34,684 nucleotides of DNA from IMG/VR virus record IMGVR_UViG_3300033153_012504, positions 1 through 34,684 of that record. One strand, given 5' to 3'. The translations under genes were made by a program, and so were the position numbers. Positions 14,335-22,673 of this stretch are shown one piece after another; the first letter of the stretch is position 1; each line of letters starts with the position of its first letter. This DNA comes from a virus. A model generated the notes under the pieces. That model searched no databases, was not told the DNA's origin, and saw nothing but the letters and a program-made list of their open reading frames with translations.

Positions 14335-14849
14335 AAAAAAGAACCAAATCTCAAATAGGGAAAAAGAACAGACAATCTGGTGCTGCATTTGAAAGGAAAG
14401 TTCGTGCTGACTTGGAAGAAAAAGGTTGGGTTGTTTCACGATGGATGAATAATGTTGAGTTTTCTCCTACAATAGAAGCATGGAAAACTGAAGTTAGTTT
14501 AAAAGAAGGTTTAGTAAAAGAAGTTCCATTTGAAGGAAAACTAATCCCAGCCAAGCACAAGTTTAGAGGAATAGGAATACCGATGGTAATGGGAACTGGC
14601 TTTCCTGATTTTATTGCTTATGCTTTATATAAACTTCCAGAAAATATAGAAGAATTTGGATTTATCAATGGGTATGAATTTAAAGAAAATAATGTTATAG
14701 GTGTAGAATGTAAGTCAAATGGTTATTTAGATAAAATTGAAAAAGAGAAATGTAAATGGTTACTTGAAAATAATATATTTAGTAAGATATTAATTGCTAA
14801 AAAAGGCAAAAAAAGAGGGAGTATAGAATATGAAGAAATTAATCCTTAA
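14331..14849 (+). CDS. PD-(D/E)XK nuclease
   Basis: A 172-residue nuclease. The N-terminal basic helix SGAAFERKVRADLEEKGW (Glu21) is followed by GTGFPDF (Asp93) and GVECKSN (Glu126 and Lys128), the PD...E-x-K active site of the Holliday-junction resolvase/restriction endonuclease-like superfamily. A Lys-rich end follows. It is likely to cut branched or host DNA. It sits inside the sugar island, which is unusual, and it overlaps the next glycosyltransferase by 20 nt. Either it is a passenger (homing or exclusion nuclease) or the operon mixes functions. Confidence 0.78.
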   Translation: MKKRTKSQIGKKNRQSGAAFERKVRADLEEKGWVVSRWMNNVEFSPTIEAWKTEVSLKEGLVKEVPFEGKLIPAKHKFRGIGIPMVMGTGFPDFIAYALYKLPENIEEFGFINGYEFKENNVIGVECKSNGYLDKIEKEKCKWLLENNIFSKILIAKKGKKRGSIEYEEINP

Positions 14850-15915
14850 TGGAAATGTCTTTAATCCTACAGGAATTGCAACTGCAAATAGAGAAATCTG
14901 TAAAGAATTGGTAAAACTTGGAGTAAAAGTTCAAACAACAGACATATGGAGAGATACGTGGGATTTTAATATAGGATTAGAATACTTAAATCAGCCAATA
15001 AACGCAAGACCAGAAGAAGTGGTAACTTTATTTTCAGACTATCCAAATCATTGGCATGATGGACTTGGAAAGATATATGCTATGTTTTTACATGAAGGAA
15101 CTGTATTGCCATTAGGATGGGCTGAAAGATTAAATACAGTAGAGAAAGTATTCGTCCCGAGTCAAGCAACAAAAAATTTGTTCAGGTGGAATGGTGTATC
15201 AAAACCTATAGAAGTTATCCATTTTGGAGTTAATGAGATTTATAAGCCAAAGAAATTCTTAAAAGAAGAGGAACTTGGAAAATTTTGTTTTTTATCAATA
15301 AACAGTTGGACTGGAAAAGTTGGAGATAGAAAAGGAACTGATATTTTAATTAAAGCATTTGACGAAGAATTTAAAAATGAAGATGTAAAGCTAATATTAA
15401 AGATTTCTACATTCTGGGAAAAAAATCCTCCTGAATTTTATATGGCTTCTATTAATTCAATATTAGGGCATCCAAATAAAAATATTCTTTTTAATTCAGA
15501 ATATGCTAAAGAAGAAGATTTAGTTGAATACTATCAAAAAAGCCATGTATTTGTTTCTCCAACAAGGGGGGAAGCATTTGGTTTAACAATTTTAAATGCA
15601 ATCGCGTGCGGGATACCAGTAATTGTAACAAAGGATAGAAATAGCGGACACATGGATTTCTGTCAAGATTTAGATAGTGTTCTCTGGATAGATGCTCCTG
15701 AAGTTGAACAAGGAGACCCAAGATTTTATGAAAAAGGAAATATGTTAGCAAAACCAGAATTAAAATCCTTACGCAAACAAATGAGATATGCTTATGAAAA
15801 CTATAAATCTTTAAAGCTAAAAGCATTATTAAATTCAGAAAAAATAAGAAAAGAATTTACTTGGAAAAAAACTGCGAAGAAAATTATGGAGGAAATAAAT
15901 GGAACAAGAAATTGA
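14830..15915 (+). CDS. GT-B (GT4-like) glycosyltransferase
   Basis: A 361-residue GT-B enzyme. The N-terminal domain has the glycine-containing start (NPTGIATANREIC) that often contacts the acceptor. FVPSQATKNLF and VIHFGVNEIYKP mark the inter-domain region. The C-terminal donor domain has SPTRGEAFGLTILNAIACG with the retaining-enzyme E-x7-E pattern (Glu in GEAFG and the following conserved positions). It uses a nucleotide sugar, plausibly GDP-linked. The length is typical. Confidence 0.88.
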   Translation: MKKLILNGNVFNPTGIATANREICKELVKLGVKVQTTDIWRDTWDFNIGLEYLNQPINARPEEVVTLFSDYPNHWHDGLGKIYAMFLHEGTVLPLGWAERLNTVEKVFVPSQATKNLFRWNGVSKPIEVIHFGVNEIYKPKKFLKEEELGKFCFLSINSWTGKVGDRKGTDILIKAFDEEFKNEDVKLILKISTFWEKNPPEFYMASINSILGHPNKNILFNSEYAKEEDLVEYYQKSHVFVSPTRGEAFGLTILNAIACGIPVIVTKDRNSGHMDFCQDLDSVLWIDAPEVEQGDPRFYEKGNMLAKPELKSLRKQMRYAYENYKSLKLKALLNSEKIRKEFTWKKTAKKIMEEINGTRN

Positions 15916-15946
15916 GGTTGAAGTTTCAGAAGAAAAAGAAGAATGA
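15899..15946 (+). CDS. 15-residue acidic micro-ORF
   Basis: ATG at 15899 is preceded by GGAGG at good spacing. It encodes 15 residues, nine of them Glu, and stops at TGA 15944-15946, overlapping the next start (ATGA at 15943). It may be a remnant of a longer gene or a short ORF that brings ribosomes to the next start. Support is the ribosome-binding site and overlap only. Confidence 0.3.
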   Translation: MEQEIEVEVSEEKEE

Positions 15947-16554
15947 CTTATACAAAAGTTCATTTAATTGATTGGATAGATGGTCCATTTAAAAAATATG
16001 ATGGGAATAGTGGTTGGCTTACTGGTCTTAGTGCGACAACCCCTACAGTTAATACAACAATAGTGAAGAAGATAAATAGTTCTCTTAATGTTCAAAAAGA
16101 TACATCAAATTATTATGGGCTGCTTGATTTATATCTGGATAATACAATTACTCTGCCAAGAGGTTCTAAATTAAAAATTTATATGTATGTAAAACCTGGG
16201 CATAATATTGATAGGGTTCAGATAGGATTGGGTTCTGGTAGTTATCTTCAAACAACAAGCTGGATGAAATTATCTGATATTCTTGACCCAAACGAAGGAT
16301 GGGTTAATTGGAGCATCTCTGGTTTTAATACAACAAAAAAATTTAATTATGTTAGATTTGGATTTAGTCTTGGTCCAGGAAATGAAAAAGTCTTAATTAA
16401 GGAAGGAGAACTTGTTTTAGATTATTATCGTTACACTACTGAGGAAGAATATTCTGCTACTGGGTCTCCTCATGGGGGGAAATTCGCAAAATCTAAATGG
16501 GGAAGAGTTTTAACACCTACTAAAAAAATAAATAAGGCACTTGAAAATGGATAA
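15943..16554 (+). CDS. Beta-rich hypothetical protein, possible carbohydrate-binding fold
   Basis: A 203-residue protein without a signal peptide. Residues 1-165 are rich in beta-strand patterns with aromatics (GLLDLYLDNTITLP, KLKIYMYVKPG, GWVNWSISG, FNYVRFGFSLGPG) and suggest a jelly-roll sandwich like that of carbohydrate-binding modules or virion decoration proteins. The C-terminus is basic (KFAKSKWGRVLTPTKK). Its place among glycosyltransferases would suit a glycan-binding or glycan-bearing structural protein. No family recognised; the fold is inferred from sequence pattern. Confidence 0.5.
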   Translation: MTYTKVHLIDWIDGPFKKYDGNSGWLTGLSATTPTVNTTIVKKINSSLNVQKDTSNYYGLLDLYLDNTITLPRGSKLKIYMYVKPGHNIDRVQIGLGSGSYLQTTSWMKLSDILDPNEGWVNWSISGFNTTKKFNYVRFGFSLGPGNEKVLIKEGELVLDYYRYTTEEEYSATGSPHGGKFAKSKWGRVLTPTKKINKALENG

Positions 16555-17203
16555 TATCTCTTGGTGGCATACTTTTGATTTTCCAGAATTGAAAACAAAA
16601 GGTAGAGATAAAACTCAATTAAAATTAAAAGGTTTGGGTATCCCAAAGGATTTAAGGGAATGGAGTGTTTTAGATGTTGGTGCTTGGGATGGTTATTTTT
16701 CTTTTCTTTGCGAAAAACGTGGAGCGAAAAAAGTTTTAGCAATTGATACAGTTACATGGCAAAGTAAAGAATTATGGAGCCCAGAAAAATCTTCTTATCT
16801 TCCTCACACAGGCAAGGCAGGATTTAATCATGCAAAAAAAGTCTTAAAATCAAAAGTCGAAGACAAGGAAATAGAAGTAGAAGATATAACAATAGATAAA
16901 GTAGGAACATTTGATTTAGTTTTATATTTAGGAATCTTTTATCATATGGAAAATCCTTTCAAAATTTTAAGAAACTTATATCAAATCACAAATAAATTAC
17001 TTATAATAGAAACTCATACAGATGGAAATTATTTATCTATTCCTGCTATGATATTTTATCCAAACAATGAATGTAATAATGACCTTGGAACTTGGTGGGG
17101 ACCAAATCTTCCTTGTCTCATAGAAATGTTAAAAGTTATTGGATTTAAACCGAAATTAAAATCTGTAGGAGGAAATCGTGCAGTTATACATGCTTACAAA
17201 TGA
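16547..17203 (+). CDS. Class I SAM-dependent methyltransferase
   Basis: 218 residues from the ATG at 16547; a TTG two codons upstream is also in frame. Motif I is VLDVGAWDGYFSF with the acidic end of strand 2 at LAIDT. FDLVLYLGIFYHMENPFKIL is the motif IV/V region, and the end TWWGPNLPCLIEML resembles the CmoB-like/DUF1698 group, whose members methylate or carboxymethylate small or nucleotide substrates. In glycan clusters such enzymes often cap sugars with O-methyl groups. The specific substrate is unknown. Overlaps neighbours by 8 and 4 nt. Confidence 0.82.
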   Translation: MDNISWWHTFDFPELKTKGRDKTQLKLKGLGIPKDLREWSVLDVGAWDGYFSFLCEKRGAKKVLAIDTVTWQSKELWSPEKSSYLPHTGKAGFNHAKKVLKSKVEDKEIEVEDITIDKVGTFDLVLYLGIFYHMENPFKILRNLYQITNKLLIIETHTDGNYLSIPAMIFYPNNECNNDLGTWWGPNLPCLIEMLKVIGFKPKLKSVGGNRAVIHAYK

Positions 17204-18432
17204 AAATTTTAACTTTTGGGGATAATCCCAAAACAAGCACAGGTTATGGGCAGATATGGGACAATTTATTAAAGAGATGGACTAAATTGAGACCAGATTG
17301 GAAATTTTATCATGTTGGTTGGCAGAATTGGGATAGGCCCCACCAAACAAAAGATGGTTATTTCATTTTGCCAAGAGGAGGAGATGATTATGGTGCCGAT
17401 GTTCTTCTCGAAAATTTAATGACTTATAAGCCGAATTATTTTATCACTTTGTGTGATGTGGGAATTCAGAGTTCTTATGTTGATTCTTTCTTCGAAGCAA
17501 AAAAGAGAGGCTATAAGGGTAAATGGATTGCTTATCTTCCTATAGATAATGAAAGCTGGGAATATCTTCTTTGGAATAAGATTTTAGAATGTCCTGATTT
17601 AAATGTAGGAATGTCAAAATGGAGTGCAGAGTCCATGAGAAATCATGGTGTTCAAAGAGTGAAGTATATCCCTCTTGGAGTGGATATAGAAGAATTTAAT
17701 ATTTTGAAAGAAAGAGAAATAATAAGAAAGAATTATGGATTATCTAATCATTTTGTCGTAGGGTTTGTTGGAAGAAATCAAAGAAGAAAAATGATTGCTC
17801 ATTTAATTAAAGGATTTTCTCAGTTTAGTAAAGGTAAAGATGATGTTAAACTCCTGCTCCATACTGATGCTGTTCCGTCAAAAAAATATCTTGGTTGGTT
17901 GATGGATAGCTTAAATGCAAAAGCAGAAGCAGAACAAGATTCAGATATTGTAAAATTCCAAAAAATTCAATTAACAAAATCCAATCTTGGTCCAGGAATG
18001 AGACAAAGAATTCAAGCAAAATCAATGAACGAAATATATAATATGATGGATATATTCTGCTACGCTACTGGAGGAGAAGGATTTGGATTACCTGGATTAG
18101 AATGCCAAAGTGCAGGAATTCCATTAATGATGACTCACACATCCTCTTGTGATGAACTTACTGGAAACGGAACGCATGGAATTATTATTCCTGTATTAGA
18201 AGATAAATATAGGAGATTAGTTACTGAAATTGGAGCTAATGGAATAGAAAATGCTGTACCAGACGATAAAGAAATTGCGAGATTATTAGAGATTTATTAT
18301 AATGACTGGAAATCTGGAAAGAAAATCTTAAAAGAAAAATCTAAACAAGCAAGAAGATTTGCTCTAAAATACAATTGGGATAAAATTGCAAGGCAATGGA
18401 TTAATCTCTTTGAAGAAGAATATGGAAAATGA
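17200..18432 (+). CDS. GT-B (GT4-like) glycosyltransferase
   Basis: A 410-residue protein with an N-terminal GDNPKTSTGYGQIWDNLLKR acceptor-side loop, VKYIPLGVDIEEFN between domains, VGFVGRNQRRK at the start of the donor domain, and FCYATGGEGFGLPGLECQSAG (retaining E-x7-E pattern) near residues 287-307. Long enough to be a complete enzyme. It is the last gene of the sugar island and overlaps terL by 4 nt, so island and terminase are probably cotranscribed. Confidence 0.88.
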   Translation: MKILTFGDNPKTSTGYGQIWDNLLKRWTKLRPDWKFYHVGWQNWDRPHQTKDGYFILPRGGDDYGADVLLENLMTYKPNYFITLCDVGIQSSYVDSFFEAKKRGYKGKWIAYLPIDNESWEYLLWNKILECPDLNVGMSKWSAESMRNHGVQRVKYIPLGVDIEEFNILKEREIIRKNYGLSNHFVVGFVGRNQRRKMIAHLIKGFSQFSKGKDDVKLLLHTDAVPSKKYLGWLMDSLNAKAEAEQDSDIVKFQKIQLTKSNLGPGMRQRIQAKSMNEIYNMMDIFCYATGGEGFGLPGLECQSAGIPLMMTHTSSCDELTGNGTHGIIIPVLEDKYRRLVTEIGANGIENAVPDDKEIARLLEIYYNDWKSGKKILKEKSKQARRFALKYNWDKIARQWINLFEEEYGK

Positions 18433-19844
18433 GAACAATCAAGGAAATACTGAAAGGAACAAGTTATCATGAAGGAACTCTTGAATATTTTTGGGCAGAA
18501 TGCCTTTCTGATTACATTTATTTTGCAGAACATGTTTTAGGTTTTAAAATTTCTTCTTATCATGAAGAATGGTATATCTTTGCAGAAAAATTTAAAAGAT
18601 TATGTATAATTGCTTTTCGTGGAAGTGGAAAGACTTATTTCTTTGCAGGATATTATCTCTGGAAATCTATTTTTCAATGCCCAAGAGAGACACTTATAAT
18701 TTCAAAAACAGAGGCTCAAGCTAAAATGGTTTTGAAGATTATCAAAAACATGATAACTCAGAATGAGATATTAAGAAATTTTATGCCAGAAAAGAGAGAA
18801 GCGACTTGGAAAGCAACAGAATTAGAATTAATTAATGGTTCTATATTCTACTGCAAACCATATAATGAAAATGTTCGTATGTGGCATCCAGATGATATTC
18901 TATGTGATGAGATTGGAGAGTATGAAGATAAGTCTATTTTTTGGACCGCTGTTCTTGGGACAATCCAATTGAAAAGAGGAAATGTCATAGGGATTGGAAC
19001 TCCAAAGTCTGCAGTTGATTTACTTGCAGAACTCAAAGAGAATAATGAATATATGTGTAAAGAATATCCTGCAGAAATAAATGGAGAGCCTTTATGGCCT
19101 AAGATGTATACAATGTTGAATTATGATACTGAAACCAAAAAAAGTCTTCCTAAAATAAAAAGAGAAATTGGAGAGTTGCCTTATGCACAGGAATATATGT
19201 TAATTCCAATTAGTTCTGCAAATTCTTTGTTTCCTATAGAGTTGACTTCTCAAGGTTTAATAAATGATGAGGGATTTCTTCCATATGGAAAGAAAGAAGA
19301 AAAATATTATATTGGTTATGATATAGCTCGTTCACTTAAAGGAGATTATACTGTTATGATTGTGTTGGGAGTTAATAGTGATAGAAAATATCTTGCAAAA
19401 GGTTTGAGATTTAGAAAAAATTTTGATGAACAAAAATTATATTTAAAAACATTATATAAAGAATTTTCACCTTCAAAAACATTGATAGATGGTACAGGGA
19501 TTGGTGAAAAACAAGCAGAAGAAGTAGAAAAAGAATTTGATAATTGTGAGATTATTAAAATCACTTATGATGAAAAGTATAAGATGTTATTAGATTTACG
19601 ACAAGAATTTGAGAGGTTTAATATTGTTCTTCCAAATGACAGAGATACAGATTCTTATAAGTTCACACAACAATTAATAGCAGAGCTTAATGATGTTTCA
19701 TTAGATTATGATTTACGTCCTGGACAGTCAACGAGACCAAAATTCCGTTCAGGAAAATATGATGATTGTGTGATTGCTCTTGCATTAGCAAATAAAGCAT
19801 CACAATCAAGCTACGGAACTTTATCTATCCGAGGAGTTGAATGA
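18429..19844 (+). CDS. terL: Terminase large subunit
   Basis: A 471-residue packaging motor. ATPase domain: Walker A AFRGSGKT (62-69), Walker B ILCDE (157-161), and the coupling segment IGIGTP (near 187-192). The C-terminal RNase H-like nuclease has Asp298 (GYDIA), Asp354 (LIDGTG) and Asp445/446 (KYDDCVIAL), the three acidic metal ligands. It pumps DNA into the prohead and cuts the concatemer. It is coupled to the upstream glycosyltransferase. Its 3' end overlaps by 24 nt the end of the convergent RHH gene. No small subunit gene is adjacent. Confidence 0.93.
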   Translation: MRTIKEILKGTSYHEGTLEYFWAECLSDYIYFAEHVLGFKISSYHEEWYIFAEKFKRLCIIAFRGSGKTYFFAGYYLWKSIFQCPRETLIISKTEAQAKMVLKIIKNMITQNEILRNFMPEKREATWKATELELINGSIFYCKPYNENVRMWHPDDILCDEIGEYEDKSIFWTAVLGTIQLKRGNVIGIGTPKSAVDLLAELKENNEYMCKEYPAEINGEPLWPKMYTMLNYDTETKKSLPKIKREIGELPYAQEYMLIPISSANSLFPIELTSQGLINDEGFLPYGKKEEKYYIGYDIARSLKGDYTVMIVLGVNSDRKYLAKGLRFRKNFDEQKLYLKTLYKEFSPSKTLIDGTGIGEKQAEEVEKEFDNCEIIKITYDEKYKMLLDLRQEFERFNIVLPNDRDTDSYKFTQQLIAELNDVSLDYDLRPGQSTRPKFRSGKYDDCVIALALANKASQSSYGTLSIRGVE

Positions 19845-20072
19845 ATTCCTTATTGGATTTCTAAAAATATCTATTGTTACGTATCCGTTTGTTGCAGTTA
19901 ATGAACCATCTCTAAATCTAAGCAAGATAGTTTTATAGAATTCTTCTATGAGCTTGCTTTTATTCAAATTCTTTTCTTTGCAGAATTCTCTAAAGGCCTC
20001 TTTTATTTTTTTATTTATTTTTACATATTCTCCTATATCTTCTTCATAATTATATTTTCCTATTCTCACCAT
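19821..20072 (-). CDS. Ribbon-helix-helix regulator, leftward
   Basis: 83 residues from ATG at 20072-20070; an upstream Met at 20093 would overlap the promoter and is less likely. YVKINKKIKEAFREFCKEKN followed by LNKSKLIEEFYKTI fits the RHH strand-helix-helix with the Ser-capped second helix. The C-terminal 30 residues are an extra, mostly strand-like segment. RHH proteins dimerise and bind operators through the beta ribbon. It stands alone in the opposite direction between terL and portal, 51 bp from the portal start, sharing its promoter DNA. That makes it a strong candidate repressor or switch for the late genes. Confidence 0.72.
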   Translation of the reverse strand: MVRIGKYNYEEDIGEYVKINKKIKEAFREFCKEKNLNKSKLIEEFYKTILLRFRDGSLTATNGYVTIDIFRNPIRNSFNSSDR

Positions 20073-20094
20073 TTTATATAAAAAGAACAACAAC

Positions 20095-20104
20095 TATATA
20101 AATT
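20095..20104. promoter_or_regulatory. Shared bidirectional TATA box
   Basis: TATATAAATT reads as a TATA box on both strands. The centre of the 8-bp core (20095-20102) is about 25.5 nt from the portal ATG at 20124 and about 26.5 nt from the leftward RHH ATG at 20072. Both distances match the archaeal TATA-to-start spacing and predict leaderless transcripts in both directions from one element. Confidence 0.6.
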
Positions 20105-20123
20105 TAACTTATTTAGGGTATTT

Positions 20124-21725
20124 ATGGAAAAATCAGTGCAAAACAAACCACAATTAAGCAAAACAGCACATATAAGGGGATTTGAAGAAGGCTGGGTTCC
20201 TCACCCAGAGAATTGGGGCATAGATAAAAGTCTTTTTACTTCTGAAACTTCTGTAAATCAAGGGGATTTATATAAAGTTGTAAAAAAATCTCCAGAAGTT
20301 GTTGGGTGCATCTCTGCAATTGTAGAAGACATCATGGCTGATGGTTGGGAATTTGAAACAAATAAACGTTCATCTGGAAAGAAAACAGTTGAAGATGCTC
20401 GTAAATTTCAGATAAAATCAAAGTTTTATAAAGTAATCACAAATGCTCTATGGGAACTGATGATGACTGGGAATTCTTACATACTTAAGTTATCTGTAGA
20501 TGTAGAGAGAATTAAATCAGTTATTTCAAGATTAACAAAAACTCTTGCTAAAACGCATAATGTAAAGTTAGAAGAAAAGAAAGCATTTGAATTTATTAAA
20601 CAAGATTTTGAGAAACCACAAGATTTACAGCTTTTAAAATCTTCAACAGTAAGGATTAATTTTGATGAAACTGGAGAAATTAGCTCATATCAACAAACAG
20701 TGCGAGGGAAAGTTAGAGTTTATAAATCAGAAGATATAATTCATTTAACATTAAATAATATTGGTGGTCAACCTTATGGATTTACTCCTCTTGAACCATT
20801 ATTATCTGATATTGCTACATTGATATTTGCTAAAGAATTTGCTGGAAAATATTTTGAGAATGATGGTGTTCCTTATTTTTTATTTAATCTGCCAGAAGCT
20901 TCTCCAAATGATAGGAATTATAAGTTACTAAAAAAAGAATTGAAAGAATTAAAAAAGAAAGCAAATAAATATAGAACTTTAGTCACTACTGGAAATATAA
21001 CTGCTGAACAGATTAATAAATTTAATAAGGATATGGAATTTACTAAATTGATTAGACATTTTACTCAAATAGTTTTAATTGCTTTTGGAGTTCCAGCACA
21101 TAGAATTAATCTTACTCTTGAGCAAAAATCTGGTGGAGCAGAACTTGGAAAAATAGAATCAGGATATTACAAGAAAATCGCGTTTATGCAAAAGGCATTA
21201 GAAAACGATTTGAATAGAGACCTGTGGTCTGCCTTCGGCGTAAGGATGGTTTTTAATAGAGCATATAAAATTGATGAGATAAGAGAAGCAGAAGTAATAA
21301 GAATTCTATCTGAGATTGGAGCAATAACTATCGAAGAAGCAAGAAAGAAAATAGGAATGTCAGCAGAATTGCCAGATGGACATCCTGCAGAATCTATTGG
21401 CAGTGACAAGCGTATTAACATGGAGCAGGATAGTCGAAGACAATCAGGACAAGAAGAAAAAGAAGATAAAATGGATAATAAATTAAAATCTTTTGATGGA
21501 GCAATTGAAATTTCTCTTGAAAGATTTATTCGAGTAGTTGAATTAAAGCTTGGAGCAGAGAATTTTGACCAAGCGAATATTCTTTATATAGAAACTCCGC
21601 AAGAATTTATATTATATTTCCATGATGGAAATTGGAAATATAAATCAAGGATTGATAAATCTAAAATTGATATAGAAAGATTTAGAGTAGAAATGTTAAG
21701 GAATGCAACTAAAGTAATAATATAA
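20124..21725 (+). CDS. Portal protein
   Basis: A 533-residue protein of the HK97/PBSX portal type. Features: an N-terminal stretch with VVKKSPEVVGCISAIVEDIMADGW (a common portal pattern of one unit per membrane-like alpha/beta wing), MMTGNSYILKL, EDIIHLTLNNIGGQPYGFTPLEPLL (the conserved 'YG-spl-pa' motif), a long coiled helix around 270-300, and FGVPAHRINL near 327-336. The last 100 residues are extended, with a charged linker (RRQSGQEEKEDKMDNK) and a separate small alpha/beta domain. Twelve copies would form the vertex for DNA entry. First gene of the late operon, with a leaderless-type TATA 25 nt upstream. Confidence 0.92.
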   Translation: MEKSVQNKPQLSKTAHIRGFEEGWVPHPENWGIDKSLFTSETSVNQGDLYKVVKKSPEVVGCISAIVEDIMADGWEFETNKRSSGKKTVEDARKFQIKSKFYKVITNALWELMMTGNSYILKLSVDVERIKSVISRLTKTLAKTHNVKLEEKKAFEFIKQDFEKPQDLQLLKSSTVRINFDETGEISSYQQTVRGKVRVYKSEDIIHLTLNNIGGQPYGFTPLEPLLSDIATLIFAKEFAGKYFENDGVPYFLFNLPEASPNDRNYKLLKKELKELKKKANKYRTLVTTGNITAEQINKFNKDMEFTKLIRHFTQIVLIAFGVPAHRINLTLEQKSGGAELGKIESGYYKKIAFMQKALENDLNRDLWSAFGVRMVFNRAYKIDEIREAEVIRILSEIGAITIEEARKKIGMSAELPDGHPAESIGSDKRINMEQDSRRQSGQEEKEDKMDNKLKSFDGAIEISLERFIRVVELKLGAENFDQANILYIETPQEFILYFHDGNWKYKSRIDKSKIDIERFRVEMLRNATKVII

Positions 21726-21785
21726 TTTTATATAAAAAAATCATAAGTTTATTAAAAAATAAAAGATAATCTTTCTTAATCAAAA
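21726..21785 (+). promoter_or_regulatory. Late promoter/leader upstream of protease
   Basis: TTTTATATAAAA begins right after the portal stop. The 15-bp sequence TAATTTTATATAAAA (21723-21737, including that stop) is identical to one at 30780-30794 before another late gene. A small palindrome AAAGATAATCTTT (21762-21774) lies in the predicted leader. A start near 21758 and a 28-nt leader are expected from TATA spacing. Confidence 0.5.
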
Positions 21786-22673
21786 ATGCCACAAAAATTA
21801 GATGAAATACATGATGCTGTTGTGAGACGGCTGAAAGGGAAGATTAATCCCAGAACAGGAAAGCCTTATTCTGAATCAGAAATGTGGGCTATAGCAAGAG
21901 CACAATTTGAAAAATTAAAAAATAAAAGCTTCCATGTTAATGCTCCAGTATCAAAGTTCTGGGAAGAAGATGTTAAGGTAGAAAAATCTATCTCTTCAAA
22001 TGGAAAATCCAAAAAAAGATTTATTGAAGTAACAGTTTCAGGATTAAAAGAAGATAGAGAAGGAGAGATGATGTCTCAAAAAGCAATAGATAATATGATT
22101 ATGCAATATAAATCTGGGAATATCCCTTTTTTCTCTGACCATGGTCAAGTTGATGGTTTGCCAGTTTATAGTTGGAAAGGGATGATGGGTGTTTGGGTTG
22201 ATGCACATCAAGAAGATGATAAACTTAAGGCAGTAGTTAGATTGAATAATGCTCATCCTGATGCTGAATTATTTTGGAAATTTGTTCAAGAAGGAATGCC
22301 TATTTCTTTTTCCATTGGTGGAACTCCTCTCGAAGAACCAACAGAAATTGAAATAGAAGAAGAAATCATTTCTTCAAAGAAAACTGACTTTGTTAAAGCA
22401 AAAATAATTGATATGGAAGCAGAAAGAAAGAGAAGGAATATGTCTGTAGATGAATTTTATGCAGCACCGAGAGACCCGCCAAGTGCAAGTGCTCTACCCA
22501 TATTTGATGCTGCTCATGTAAGAAATGCTATGGCAAGATTTAATCAAACTAAATTTAACTCTCCTGCGGAAAAAGCAAAGGCGAAAAGAAAAATCCTTGC
22601 AGCTGCAAATAAATTCAAAATTGATGCGTCTGGATTTGAAGGAAAAAATGGAAAGGAAAAAGAAGAAAATTAA
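21786..22673 (+). CDS. Prohead protease (HK97/S78-like) with extra domains
   Basis: A 295-residue maturation protease. Catalytic elements: His119 in FFSDHGQV and the nucleophile Ser in GMPISFSIGG (Ser174 or Ser176). Residues 8-45 (DAVVRRLKGKINPRTGKPYS onward) and 238-287 (IFDAAHVRNAMARF, then the AAANKFKI part) look like the small helical DUF6582-type modules often attached to phage proteases. The final strands usually found after the nucleophile, an 'LYE-SAV--GA-P-A' motif, are missing in this frame but present in the +1 frame just downstream (22693-22737). The protease may therefore be completed by frameshifting, be assembled from two chains, or be recently disrupted. Confidence 0.85.
   Translation: MPQKLDEIHDAVVRRLKGKINPRTGKPYSESEMWAIARAQFEKLKNKSFHVNAPVSKFWEEDVKVEKSISSNGKSKKRFIEVTVSGLKEDREGEMMSQKAIDNMIMQYKSGNIPFFSDHGQVDGLPVYSWKGMMGVWVDAHQEDDKLKAVVRLNNAHPDAELFWKFVQEGMPISFSIGGTPLEEPTEIEIEEEIISSKKTDFVKAKIIDMEAERKRRNMSVDEFYAAPRDPPSASALPIFDAAHVRNAMARFNQTKFNSPAEKAKAKRKILAAANKFKIDASGFEGKNGKEKEEN

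Noticed and set aside
7433-18432. DNA base hypermodification pathway
   Set aside because: Radical SAM, aminotransferase and glycosyltransferase genes occur in such pathways, but there is no thymidylate synthase/hydroxymethylase, TET/JBP or DNA-glycosyltransferase pattern, and Gmd plus GT-A/GT-B enzymes fit surface glycans better.
22525-22647. N-terminal part of the open frame starting at 22525 (MLWQDLIKLNL...)
   Set aside because: It is the out-of-frame reading of the protease helical module; the protease frame gives the sensible sequence there. Only the part after about 22648 makes sense in this frame.
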